Of a stretch of DNA of 64,000 nt, positions 46,196 through 57,799 are shown one piece after another. The notes beneath the pieces were generated by a model. That model searched no databases, was not told the DNA's origin, and saw nothing but the letters and a program-made list of their open reading frames with translations. This DNA is from Diphasiastrum complanatum. Taxonomy: Eukaryota > Streptophyta > Lycopodiopsida > Lycopodiales > Lycopodiaceae. The stretch covers positions 56,634,264 to 56,698,263 of the forward strand of contig CM055104.1 in assembly GCA_029204225.1 (NCBI GenBank), in the 5' to 3' direction. Numbering within the stretch: the first letter of the stretch is position 1; each line of letters starts with the position of its first letter. The position numbers were made by a program, and so were the translations under genes.

Positions 46196-47478
46196 CTACA
46201 GAGGACTTGCCAAAAAATTATTCTCGTAGTACCTTTGTAGTCGGCTACCATTGACTAATGTGTCAAGGGATATGCCTTCTAGGGTTTCTAATTGGACTGC
46301 ACCATTGGTGAAAATTTTCTTGACAACATAAGGTCCTTGGCTACGGAATGTCAATTTCCCGGGATGGACCATGGAAGATGTATAAAGTAAAATTTTATCA
46401 CCATCATAAATATCCTTAGTCCTGACATGACGATCATGCCAGTCTTTTGTCGTCATTTATGAACTAATTGTGCATGATAAGAGATAAGACGTGTTTCACA
46501 CAGTTTCGTCAATGTAAAGAGTCGATTCTGAACTTGGTTGATAAGCACTATCGTCACACAAGTCAGTGGGATATGCTAAAGTGACGCGTAGAGAAAGAAT
46601 TCAAAACTCTACTGGCATAACAGCCTCTTGGCCATATACCAGTTCAAATGGTGTTTTCCAACCCATGGCTCACTTCGGCGTTGTGCGATATGCCCAGATA
46701 GCAAAGAATAACTTCGTTTCCCAGTCTAATCGACTTGTTTCTACTATCTTGGTTAAGATTTTACAAATCGTTTTATTTGTAGATTCAGCTAATCCATTAC
46801 ATCTAGGATAGTACGGGGTACTCTTTCGATGTATAACAAAGTAATGAGTTAGTAAATTGTTGATTATTTCATTAAGGAAGTGAGAACCTCAATCACTAAC
46901 AAGCTCGATAGGACAACCAAATCGGGTGATAATATTTTCATAGAGGAAGCGTGCTACAGACTTTGCGTCTGCTTTTCGTGTGGCTCTAGCCTCTATCCAT
47001 TTTGTCGCATAATCAGTGGCAATCAAGATGTATCGAGATTGTGTGCCACGTGCTATTGGACTAATAGGTCCAACAAAATCGATATCCCATTTGTGAAATG
47101 CGTGACTTTCAAGTATTGGAGTAAGGAGATTGTGGTCGGCCTTTTTGGTATTCTTTTCGCGTTGAAAAACATCGCAAACTTTACATAAAAATGGATGTCT
47201 TTGACCACCAAAACCCTTCCAAAAAAATTGCCCTAGCAGTAGCGTCGGAGGAGAAATGTCCACCCCCAATACCCTCATGTGTCAAGGCAATAATATGTCG
47301 TGGGCACAACGACCTGTAATACCATCAACACTTAACTTATATAATTGTTCTGCAATAAGATAATATGGTAAAAATTTCATAATAAGCTTTATTTTTTGTT
47401 GTTTTGTCAACTGAAGATCTATTTCTTCAGTGGCTAGATATCTAAAGATATCATCTGCTGCCCATTGTTAGCCGAATT
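46196..47478 (-). pseudogene. Ty3/gypsy RNase H end and integrase, minus strand
   Basis: Read right to left: YLATEEIDLQLTKQQKIKL and LPYYLIAEQLYKLSVDGI (47440-47315), an H2C2 zinc region with CKVCDVFQREKN, WDIDFVGPISP (first catalytic Asp), ELVSD (second Asp, 46889), YYPRCNGLAEST (Glu, near 46790), and a C-terminal domain KWHDRHV-like, GDKILLYTSSMVHPGKL and GPYVVKKIFTNGAVQLETLE to the stop at 46196. Frame breaks occur near 46890 and 46570. No chromodomain follows, unlike the element at 54888. Confidence 0.82.
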
Positions 47479-49120
47479 TTGACACCAAAAGTCGCGTTAA
47501 TTTTGGAGCTTAATTTTGCTATAGTTAAGAAATCGGCATGTAAAAGCCGCAAAATTGCAATGTACAAATGGCTGAAAATCGCCAATAGATAGGGGGCCCA
47601 GCCCGTTCGTAATGTGGCTAGAGGAAATTACGGCCTTAGAATTGGCCTTTAAAATTTTTGACGGCCTTTAAAAATTCAGCCTATAGTATAGTTTCGGCTA
47701 CTACGTCAAAATTTTGCAATGTACTGTGATTTTCAATACTAATATAAAAACCGAAGTACTGTGTTTTCAGATTGTTGTTCAGTGAGAAGTGGGGGCTCAG
47801 TCACCAAAATTGCGGAGTTGCGAGATAAAAATCCACAAAGTGCAATGTCTAAAAAGGGGGCCAAGATAATCCTAAAGTTGGGGCCAATGGAATATGGTGT
47901 ATGACCAAGTGGGCAAAGGCCAAAAGCTAGAAGAATTAGCCATGGGACCTCCTAATAGCCACATGAGAAAAATCAAGAGGAGCTTAAATGCAAAAGGCGG
48001 GGCCAAAATCAAAGTGAGGCTTCATTAAAAAGCTTAAGAGAAAAAAAACACATGACGATAGGCATAAGGGCAACTCTAATAGCCACATGCCAAAAGGTCA
48101 AATCAGTTTTAATGCACAACAAGGCCTTTGATTGTGGATTTGGGAGTTCAAGCATTGAAAAAACCCTTATGAAGAAAATTAATAGGCATGAGGGATACTT
48201 TTTCATATAGGCACATGTTGAAATGTTAAATCAACATTCAATGCCTTAGAACAGCATGCTACAAAGAGAAGAAAAGCAAAATGACAAAATGAAGTAGAGA
48301 GGTGGGCTCCAAGCCTAGAAAATGAGCAAAAGTCTTTCTCGAGATGGCTTTTAGTTAGATGGCTTTTAGTTCTATTATGAGGATCAGGTTCTGCTGAGGT
48401 TTACACTCTCTTGCATTCACTCTAAACTGCATGCTCTTATGTGTTCTCTGCTGGGTTTAGTGACTGCATCTGTCCAATCTAACTGTCAATAATTATGGTG
48501 CTGAGGTTTCTTGTAAGGTTCAAGAATGATGCTGATAATACTGGTGGTCCTGCATTGTGAGCTATAAGAGCAACTGTCTGATGATGATTTACATGTTCCT
48601 TATCAGGACATGTCTTTTGTGTTTTACAGAGTGTTCTCATGTTGATTCTTGATACTGCCATGGCATTTTCCCTCATGGGATACTCTAGTGTGCTGAGTTT
48701 GATCCTTATCCAAGAAAGTGTGCTCGTCACCTGATCTCTGATATTAGAATGGATTGGGACTTCTGAGGGGCTGGTTGTATCCTTCACAACATAAATACGC
48801 TTTTTGCTATCTCTATGGACAACATTGAAAGTCTGAGTTCTGCTTCTGAGGATGTTCCTAGGTTGTGAGGCCAAGACCTTTTCTTCTTAGAATGTGTTAC
48901 CTCTGTTGTGAGGTATGTCCAACAACCTGTTCAATAACATGATGTACCTTTTGCTGTCAAAGAAATGTTGAGTCTGCCTTGTTTTCGATGGTGCAAAGAA
49001 AACCTGCTCATTGTTTGTACTTTGGTATGATTATAGAAGATGATTCTGCTCTGGATTCCCAGCTGTTGCATTTGTAGAAGCATGTCATTTTCTAGAGTGT
49101 AATGTGACACACTGGTGCTC
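47479..49120. other. No gene recognised; possible transposon debris
   Basis: No ORF with a domain. Phrases such as CCTAATAGCCACATG (47950) and CTAATAGCCACATGCC (48078) recur and resemble CTAATGGCTACATCACATG near 640, so this may be a diffuse repeat. The ORF at 48479-48874 (minus) has no recognised family. Confidence 0.35.
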
Positions 49121-49434
49121 TTCTTGTTTAGGAGAGAGAACTCACATGCAAACTAAACACATCTTCTCCATTACAAAAAGAATAGCAGGGAGCTGATTCC
49201 TCATGAGACAGCACTGCTGGTCGCACACTACCCACTTGAAGATTTACACAGAGGAAAGACTCCCACAACGGCCATATGAGAGTTAGTAATGGGGACATCT
49301 CAACCCATTTACTCCTCCCAATCATCGTGCTGATGTCTAGCCGCAAACTCTCAGTACTATGCTCACCTCCTCTGCGTGCCCTCTTTGCTTTCCGTAGTTG
49401 TTCTCTCTCGTACAATTGTTTCTCAGAGGGTGGA

Positions 49435-49472
49435 TATGTACCTACAGGGTGGATATGTACCTACAGGGTACT
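49435..49472. repeat. Tandem duplication of 19 bp
   Basis: GTGGATATGTACCTACAGG occurs twice in direct succession. Confidence 0.8.
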
Positions 49473-49682
49473 CTAGATACCATGACAAATGTCTCTTTTT
49501 CCAATCAGACAGGCCAATGTCAACCCACATGTCAGGAAACATGCAAACCACAACCTGCGCACTGAGTGGGTATGCTAGATATTTGTCCAGGTTTTTGCAT
49601 TGACAATAACCACCTGAAACAAACAAAAAGTAGAAACCATAAATCAGTTGTTGATAGTACCAGAAAATTGATACAAGCATAA

Positions 49683-50272
49683 TCACGACGAGAATCTTTT
49701 GGAAGACATGCCAATTTTTTCTTGGTCCTCGTATGCACCGGCATTCTTCATCTTCTTTTGAAGCTCCACGAAACTGTGCACACAATGGCATGCACAAGCA
49801 TCTGAAAAAAATGCCAAAAATGTATCTGGTAGACGAGGGTCCATGGAAGAGCTCATAAAGGCAATCATTCTTTTTCCTTCATCAAACATGTGGTACCAGT
49901 ACGTTTCTTTAGCCATGAAACGTCTAAAGCCCTGGTTGTCATTTGGAATGGCATATAGTTCCCTCTCGTTCGGTGTGGATGCAAGAACGCGTAAGATTTC
50001 ACCTTTCCTAAAACCCATAAGATTACATTCACGATTACGACGACGTACCAATGAAGGTGCTGAACTTGAGAATGTATTGAAAGCAATGTAAAAAAGAAGT
50101 CTATATACCTCGTGGCATCCACAGCAGATGATGCTATCATCTGCAACTTATCCACCATTATGACATTCCCCTTTGCCTTCCAATTAATATTGTATATGAC
50201 ACTACAAAAGGATTTTTCATTGTTTGGGTTTGCAATAGAGGCTAATCTATAGCCCTTATTGAGTAAAGTCAC
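49683..50272 (-). pseudogene. Unrecognised protein-like ORF pair
   Basis: Two overlapping minus-strand ORFs appear to form one protein: LLNKGYRLASIANPNNEKSF and KGNVIMVDKLQMIASSAVDA (50272-50110), then after a frame change NLMGFRKGEILRVLASTPN, NERELYAIPNDNQGFRRFMA and KRMIAFMSSSMDPRLPDTFL (50030-49790). A GT (50108) and an AG (50065 or 50060) frame a 44- to 49-bp gap, shorter than normal plant introns, so a frameshifted pseudogene is more likely. Family not recognised. Confidence 0.38.
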
Positions 50273-50369
50273 CTCAGCGTGTTGTATAAAAAAACGAAAT
50301 AAGGTTTCTCGACATGCACCACACAGGCAAGATGGAAATAGATTCTAATTCCTATTCAATATCCAAAAT

Positions 50370-50940
50370 CTAAAATTCTCCCAAATCGAAATTTTTGGGT
50401 GTATCGATTCTTTGGAATTGGATTTTTTTGTGTATTGAGTTTTGGGAATCAAGTTTTTTGGAATCGGATTTTTTTTGTGTATCGAGATTTTATATTGAAT
50501 TTTGATATTTCATCGTTGGCAAATGGCTAATTTTTGATACCCGAGATTTTCGATACCCAAAAAATCTGATTCCAAAAATTTCGGTATCCAAACTTTTTAA
50601 TTTCAACAAAATTTGATTCCAAAATTTTCAGTACCCGAGATTTTCAATACCCAAAAAATCCGATTCCAAAAAAGTTCGACATCCAATATTTCCAATTCCA
50701 AAAAAATCCGATACCCGAAATTATCGATACTCAAAATTCGATATCAAGATTCGATACCAAAATTCGATATCAAAATTCGATTCCAAAAAGTCTGATTCCA
50801 AGAATTAGATACCAAAAAGTTTTGATTCCCAAAATTTTGGATTCCAAAAATTGGATACCCAAAATTTTTTATTTAAAAAAAAAACGATTCCCAAAATTTT
50901 CGATTCCAAAAAAATTCGATGCCCAAAATACCATAAGAAA
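50370..50940. repeat. Inverted and partly palindromic copy of the TATCGAAAATTC satellite
   Basis: From 50385 to 50510 the words GTATCGA, GGAATTGGATTTTTT and GGAATCAAG occur; from about 50535 the complements dominate (GATACCCGAGATTTTCGATA, CCAAAAAATCTGATTCC). So the array turns around near 50525. The second arm is the inverse complement of the unit at 34500-35720. Confidence 0.8.
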
Positions 50941-52198
50941 GGTCATCTCTTATGGCATGAAATAATGCATGCCTAGGTTTGTGTCAAAAATAGGGGGAGC
51001 ACGGCGACCGCAGCTCGAAAACCAGCTCGCCGCTTGGACTTTCTGGCTCGAAGAATGGTAAACCTCTTGATAGCATTACTAGACTTCTCTCGTGTTGTTA
51101 GAGACGATTATCAGCTTGCTCTAAAGAAGTGTGTATGATGTCTAAAGCGTCATTGGTGATGCAATTTAAAGAATTTGTCATTGTAAAAGATTGTCGCATT
51201 ATGTTTAACTGCAATTTTGTCTGATAAAAAATATGCATCTGCTTCCAAAACAAATGTTAGTTTGGGATTTATTTTGAGTTTGAAAATTGATTTTTGTTTC
51301 TAATACTTATAAACCTTAGTGAAGAAATTGGTGAAAGTAAATCAATATTTCCACACCAAAAGAGATTTGTAATTGATTTGTTTTTTTGTGAGGATTGAAG
51401 TCCTTAATCTCTTGTTCATTCATAATAGTTTCATAAATATGTGCTAAGTTTAATGTCCATATTGTCATGTCCGTACATATAGAATACTCTTTTAGACCTA
51501 AGAACATGTTTTGGATTATGCCCATCAAAATTGCCATAAAAGCTCGCCAAAACTGCCAAAAGCTCGCTAAAAAATTGCACCCCTCTACCAATCTCTCTCA
51601 AACTAGATCAAACTCTCATCTCAAGATGGAGCAAGTACAAAGTTTGGGTCAACTTGACTCAAGAACACAAAAGTACTCAAAAACACCACAAATGACTCAA
51701 ATACAATTGGATTGCATGAAACTATGTGGCTATGACCTCAAAAAATTGTCTAGATATCAAATAGACAAGATTGGAAAGCTTTTTTTTTCTAAGTTTTTGG
51801 ATCAAACAAGCATGATATGAGTCAAACGAAATGTGTCAAACCAGGTTGGGTGCCCTACCCACCTTGATTTTCTATAACTTTTGATTGGCATGTCCAATTG
51901 ATATGAAACAAATTGCAACACAATCTTGACTCTACTAGCTTTCTAGCAAGCTTTCTAGCATAGATTTTGGATCTATCTTGGAAGAGAACCAATTGGTCAA
52001 AGTTGGCTGTCCTTCACATGCGTCTGAGCACTAAATTCCTTACAGTACCAAGGCCAGGTCCAATCTTAATGATTATGACCCCTCTTGATCCTAAAATTAT
52101 AAAGATAGCAAGGGAGATGAAATCTACACTCACTAGATCTTGATTTCGAGACAAATTTGCACACATAAATTGATAGATGCATGCATATCTTAAATAGG
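50941..52198. other. No gene recognised
   Basis: AT-rich sequence. The ORF at 51467-51820 shows no domain. Sequence near 51600-52200 resembles copia leader DNA in wording, which fits the minus-strand primer site that follows. Confidence 0.35.
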
Positions 52199-52211
52199 CT
52201 ATGATACCATG
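52199..52211 (-). other. Possible minus-strand copia primer-binding site
   Basis: The minus strand reads GGCACA then TGGTATCATAGCC, one base off the TGGTATCAGAGC core, preceded by a CA end. An LTR would lie to the right (from 52212). No coding domain accompanies it. Confidence 0.45.
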
Positions 52212-54882
52212 TGCCTAGCTCCAAATATTGTTTGATAGCCTACGAAAATCTGAGTTGATCAAGATAGATTTGATAGTGTGCAACCTCTCATGCATGTAGG
52301 TCGTGGTAGATCTATTCAAGGTCCTCAAACACACAATTTTAACAATGAAATTAAAGTGACAAAAGGGAAGGATGCATACCAGCATGCTATATGGAATAGG
52401 AAATTTTTTGTTTGCAATCTCCAAAGATAGCACATCAACATGACTCAACAACTTTACCAAAACTCATGGTTAAAGCCTTCTATGAATATTTGAAAAAACT
52501 CATGAGAATATTTTTACAAGAGATTTTTTGGTCTTTGGTGTTGAAGTAGAGAAATTGGACAAGTTACTAAGATGTTTCTAAATATGACATGAACTAGTAA
52601 TCAATTTGACTTCCCTAGAAGACATCTTTTAGAGAAATACAACATGAGAATACTTCTTATCATGGAACAAATGTTGATCTGGTAGAGGTTGATACTATTA
52701 GATGTTTTTTCTAACGAATATTGGATAATCTACAGATTTTGATTTTTGGAGGAAATTGAGTGGATAGAAGATCAATGAGTGCATATGCAACTTTCTTTGG
52801 AGAGGGAGCAATTTCGAGATATCTTATGACAAGATCCTTGTAAAATAATTAAGGTGCTATGTATCACATTATAGAAAACTGATTTCAAAAATTTCAATAA
52901 CTATTGACGGAGACATCTATTTTAGCTCCTAAAAGTAAGTGAAACAATTTTTTGTCCATGCATATACCTTACAATATGCAATAGGATGCATGGTGGAAAC
53001 ACAACCAACCAAAACATTACGAGATTGAAATTTTTGATTATGCTAGTATAGTACCTACAACAAAAGCAATAGTCAATTATAAAACCAACATTCTCAATGG
53101 TGTATTAAGAATTGTTGACATCATCTATAAGTTTTATATCACCTTCTTGTGCCTTGGGCCCCATATTGTTATTTGACATTAGACCATATGGTTGGGGCCC
53201 TTCATATATTGTCTTGAACTTATTAGTGATGCACCACGTGATACAATTATTATTGTGCCTTAAATCCCCTAACTTGTAGGTCCTAGCCCTGATTTGGGCC
53301 TCATGAGTATAAATAGGACCTAAGAAATCAATATTGCTGATTAATTATTTGGATACTAGATGCTTTGATTGAAGAGTATTTTTTTTCTTCTCTATAATGG
53401 TCATAGTTTGTTCAAGTGTAGTTCTACGTTTCTTGTAACAAGTCTGTGGAAAATGTAAAATTCTTAGCACTCCAATGTTGTTGGGTACCTTACAAACTCA
53501 ATTATCTTTAGTTTTGAAGGCTTCTTTGTATGACTGTTCACGTACTTAACCTCCAAAATTCAAACCTATAATCTCATCCCTCCTTCCCCGATTTTTCCAC
53601 CTGAGACAAGATGACTGATACTTTATTTACTCACTCTTATTGTTGCAACTTCTCGATGCTTGTGAAAAAAAATTGCTCACACACAGAACACCATGTCATA
53701 TAGATGAGGTCATCTTATTACTATGCTACTAATGAGTGCCCAAGGAAAGTGAACAAACTAGCAATAGAGACTCCATACAGGAATGCATCCAAAGCAAGTT
53801 GTATAGGCCATGAATTCCATAAAGCACATGAAAGAAGTGGACTTGGAGATGCACAAGGATTCCACACTATTTGAAGAAATACTTTGCATATCCTTGTCCA
53901 ACAAAAAAAAGATCTAGAAATGCAAATGAAATAGAAAATTTCCCATTGAAAAAAAAATAGCCAAAAAGGAAATCGGGCTTCTCTCCCCAAAACAAGAATC
54001 AAACCAAAATTTTGTGGCATTTTTTTATCGCATTTTGTGCAAAAAAAGAAAAAAAATCGTCGCATTTTTTGCACAAAAAAATTGTCGCATTTGTCAAAAA
54101 ATTCGTGTCACAAAAAAGAAAAACTGTGTCGGGATTTTCGGGTTTTCATTTAGGGTTTCCATTTAGGGTTTCGGGTTCTGAATTTTCGAGATTTCTTTTT
54201 CAATATTTATGTCGGGATCTTCTATGCCCAAAAAAATGCTTGATACCAAGTTGAGAATAAGATCAATACAAATAGCATCATATAAACAATAATAGAGACA
54301 TCAAGTTGATGCTCATAAAACAATTCCAATTAAGTTCCAATACAATCAACAAGATGCTGGTTTGCAGACCCTCCTGAGAAGGTAGATAAAAAAATCAACA
54401 TGGCAGGGTCCCAACACGTTCTGCACCTTACCATGGCATCACATTCTTTGGGCATGGACTAGATAGGCTGATTTGCTATGTGCTTGGAGGCCATGACATA
54501 GTGCTCTTACTTGTCGTTGTCTTTATCTAAGCCAACACGTTTGTTATAAACAACTGTACAATGTTTCTTAAAGCTTCATCCATTTATAGATAATTGAGCC
54601 ATGAGATGAAAATCTAAACTAAAGCAAAGCATCCCTGAACAGAATTGGAAATGACATGCTAGAAGTTATGGCTTGCATCTTCAAACAAACATGTCTATCG
54701 TACATGAATACATGTTTCTTTTAATGTTCGTCCTCCTAATCTTAACCGTTAACAAATGAAAATAGGAACTTAGTAACTCATAACGTAAGTAGTAATGACC
54801 GAGGGTCAAATGAATAAAAGCCCCTAATATTGTTTGAGCTTTGTACTAATCCTAAAATGTTCATGTAGCTATTGAAGAACGA
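52212..54882. other. No gene recognised; possibly includes an unpaired LTR
   Basis: No domain in any frame. At 54000-54180 short low-complexity phrases recur (GTCGCATTTTTTGCACAAAA; TTTAGGGTTTC twice). A second primer-site-like word (TTGGTATCAAGC, minus strand) lies near 54240. Confidence 0.35.
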
Positions 54883-54887
54883 GCTCT
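54883..54887. other. Target-site duplication of the chromovirus, left
   Basis: GCTCT directly before the 5' LTR; the same five bases follow the 3' LTR at 59878-59882. Five bases is the expected size for integrases of this class. Confidence 0.85.
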
Positions 54888-55250
54888 AGTTATGGACTTG
54901 GCTCATTAGATTCGCCGTGTCCATTCTTTTATTCATGCATAAGCAGGCCTAAGGGCTCTTTTTTATTCATATACTGGCCTTGGGCCCTAGTTGGTCATAT
55001 TTTTAGGACTCAGTCACGTTGATTTGGAGTGGGGGTCCTCCTATTGGGAGGGCGCACTATTTTTCCTCCAAATCCTTTTCCCTCCCTTTTTTTAATCCTC
55101 TATTTGATTCAAGGAGAGGGTATAAGTAGGGCAGCATTGTATTCCTTTATTCAGTTTATGATGATTGCTCCTCTTTGGCCTCCTTAAGCATTCTCTTTTC
55201 TTGCTTTCTAGCTTAAGTCCTGCTTTCTAGGTGAATCTTAGCTTGTAACT
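54888..55250 (+). repeat. 5' LTR of the chromovirus, 363 bp
   Basis: Begins AGTTATGGACTTGGCTC and ends TTGTAACT, with AGTTA/TAACT as inverted ends. Contains a TATA-like GGGTATAAGTAGGGCAGC near 55118. Differs from the 3' copy by scattered substitutions and a 9-bp gap near the end. Confidence 0.93.
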
Positions 55251-55264
55251 TGATATCAGAGCAC
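55251..55264 (+). other. Primer-binding site of the chromovirus
   Basis: TGATATCAGAGCAC directly follows the LTR; it matches the initiator tRNA-Met site apart from one base. Confidence 0.88.
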
Positions 55265-55270
55265 TTTCCT

Positions 55271-55720
55271 GCAGATTGGTGGAGGCTGTCTAGCGCCCTA
55301 CCACCCATCACTTTCATCGATTTTCTCCGTCCATTTTTTTGCAGATTGGTAGTGGCTGTCCAGCGCCCTACTGCCCATCACTTTCGACGATTTCTTCATC
55401 ATTTTTTGCAGTTTTGGGTGGAGGCTGTCCAGCGCCCTGCTAACCCATCACTTTTGTCAATTATTTTGGCAGGTTTTATTGTTTTTGCAGATTTGGTAGT
55501 TGTTGTCCAACGCCCTACTACCTCATCATTTTTGACACTTTTCGTCACCGATTTGCTGCCCATTTTTTTATATTGATTGGAGGCTGTTCAGCGGTTCTCT
55601 TCACCGACTTGCTATCCATTTCGACTATTGATTGGAGGCCGCCTTACTTCAGCACCTTTTTCAGCCTATTCTTCAGCATATTGTAAATCTTGGTAGTTGC
55701 TGCCCAGTGCCCTATTATTT
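55271..55720 (+). repeat. Tandem repeats in the chromovirus leader
   Basis: The phrase GCAGATTGGTGGAGGCTGTC, followed by AGCGCCCTACCACCCATCAC, recurs with changes at 55271, 55341, 55408, 55487, 55572, 55627 and 55686 (spacing 54-86 bp). The array lies in the untranslated leader between the primer site and the first ORF, where packaging signals would be expected. Confidence 0.8.
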
Positions 55721-55916
55721 TCGGCTTATACCTCTCTTTGTTGGCACTACCGAGTGGACGACGAATCAACACCCACCCAGGTATTGCTTTAGCCCCTTCA
55801 TTTTTGATTATTCTCCATCTTGATTGACTGTTTATGTGCCATTTTTGGTGATTTCGGAAGTTAGACTAAGTTGGGGTGACGACAAACGTCCTCTCCCTTA
55901 GGTTTTTCTCTCTTTC

Positions 55917-57305
55917 TTGGTTTCTATGGCGACTTCTTCATCAGAAGACCCACCGCAGAGCTCTTCAGATGATCGTTTTACACATATTGATGCCCGCATG
56001 GATCATCTTGAGAGTCGTATTGATCGTGTTCTTTCTAGCCTTGAGACTATCCTACCACGAGGGGATACCACCCCCCTAGACATTCTTCATCGTCCCAGTA
56101 AAGCACCTTTATTTCCTATTTTGAGTACGCCTGCACCTGCCCGTGATTGCCGACAGTCTCTTGGTCCTCCTACCGCTGTTTTTTACCATGAGGCTCTTAC
56201 TCCTGATGATTTTGATGTTTTACGTGTTCGCATTTTGGGGCGAGAGCATATTGCTTTGGTGGATACTGGCAGTACACAGTCATTTATTAGCAGTTACATT
56301 TCCACCAGGATTCGTGCTTCACCTATTTCTGCTACACAGTCTCTCAGTGTCGAGGTTGCTAGCTCACATACTTTTATCAGCTCTCAGATGTTTCAGGGCT
56401 TGGACTATAGCATTGGTGACTTCTCTAGACAGGCATATTTCTATATTATTCCTCTGGAGTACTATGACATTATTCTTGGTGCAGATTGGCTTTCATCACT
56501 TGGTACTGTTGCCGTGGATCTTTCTCAGCAGACATTGTCTTTTACACATGCTGGTCGACATCATTTACTTTCTGGTATTGATTCCCAAGGTGACTATCAG
56601 TTGGTTACCGGGAAGCAGTTTATGCGTAGCCTGCCAAAGGCTCAAGGTGCAACTCTTTTTATCATTCAGAGTACATCAGTTGCTGCTCCTCCTGCTCCAT
56701 CCATGGGTCCTCTTCCTCAGGTGATTTCTGACTTATTGCATCATTATTCTGTGATCTTTCAGAACCTATGTCTCTGCCACCATTACGAGATGTCACCCAC
56801 CATATTGATCTTATTCCTGGTGCTATCCCACCTTCTCGTGCTCCATATCGTATGTCTAAAGATGAACGTGACGAGGTTCAGCTCCAAATTGCTTTTACGT
56901 CAGGGCCTCATTGTTCCTAGCCATAGTCCTTTTGGTGCTCCTGTCCTCCTTGTTGCCAAAAAAGATGGAACCAAATGCCTTTGCATTGACTATCGTGCCT
57001 TAAACAAGCTGACTATCCGTAATCAGTATCCTATACCTCATATGGATGACCTTTTTGATCAGCTTGGCACTTCTTCCATCTTTTCTAAAATTGACCTACG
57101 TTTTGGATACTACCAAATTAGGATGCGTCCTTTTGATGAGCATAAGACTACATTTTGTACTCATTTGGGTTTGTATGAATTTCGTGTTCTTCCAATTGGT
57201 GTTCAGAATGGTCCACCGCCATTTCAGAATGTTATGAATAATATTTTACGTCCTCTTTTAGGTGTTTGTGTCTTAGTTTATTTTGATGACATTCTTGCTT
57301 TTTAG
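55917..57305 (+). pseudogene. Chromovirus short gag remnant, protease and RT
   Basis: 462 codons. Residues 1-55 look like the helical N-terminus of gag ([19 protein letters not shown]); capsid and zinc knuckle are absent, and the protease starts by residue 100 with [14 protein letters not shown] (Asp116) and [14 protein letters not shown] begins with the usual PYR region, which is out of frame between about 56763 and 56890 (two compensating shifts), then [39 protein letters not shown] and [15 protein letters not shown] (catalytic Asp). The active site YFDD is at 57279-57290 and intact. A stop at 57303 ends the frame. The start at 55917 or the next ATG (55926) are both possible. Confidence 0.88.
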
Positions 57306-57710
57306 TACTTTGTCTGATCATGTAAAACATCTATCATCTGTGTTTGGATTACTTATTAAGCATCAACTGTTCGCGAAATTGTCCAAATGTTCTTTTGTGA
57401 AAAGAAATCTCATACCTTTGTTTGGACTTCTGAGTGTCAAACTGCTTTTGACGCTTTACGTCATGCCATTGTTTCTGCTACTGTTATGTGTCTCCCCCAA
57501 TTTGATCAGCGTTTTATTGTTGAGACTGATACTAGTGCTATTGGTTTAGGCGCTCTTCTACGTCAGTCCGAGTGTGTTATTGCCTATGAGTCTCGTCGCT
57601 TGCGCTCTTATGAGCAACGTTACTCTGTACATGAAAAAGAGCTACTTGTTGTCATCCATGCTCTTAAGAAATGGCACCATTATTTGTATCGTGTTCCCTT
57701 TGATATCTGA
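57306..57710 (+). pseudogene. Chromovirus RT end and RNase H, with deleted connection
   Basis: STLSDHVKHLSSVFGLLIKH and FAKLSKCSFV follow the RT in another frame. About 70 residues of the usual thumb/connection (the YLGH to FxWT stretch) are missing; the next sequence is HTFVWTSECQTAFDALRHAI, and then RNase H: VETDTSAIGLGALL, RRLRSYEQRYSVHEKELLVV and HALKKWHHYL. The ORF ends at 57710 and RNase H continues out of frame (DHQSL, to about 57850). Confidence 0.85.
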
Positions 57711-57799
57711 TCATCAGTCTCTCTGTTATCTTTTTTCTCAGCGTGATCTTAGTGATCGTCAATATTGTTAATTAAAATTTTTACAGTCTTTTCATTTTG

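Noticed and set aside
50060-50108. Short intron in the unknown ORF pair
   Set aside because: Borders GT..AG exist, but 44-49 bp is below the usual plant minimum and one of the acceptors leads to a stop.
53721-54074. 117-aa minus-strand ORF
   Set aside because: Phe/Cys-rich reading of AT-rich DNA without homology or context.
54140-54175. Telomere-like TTTAGGG repeats
   Set aside because: Only two copies of TTTAGGGTTTC within other low-complexity DNA; the satellite at 34500 has TTAGGG by chance as part of its own unit.
54236-54252. Minus-strand primer-binding site
   Set aside because: TTGGTATCAAGC lacks a base of the core and no LTR end (CA) or gag accompanies it.
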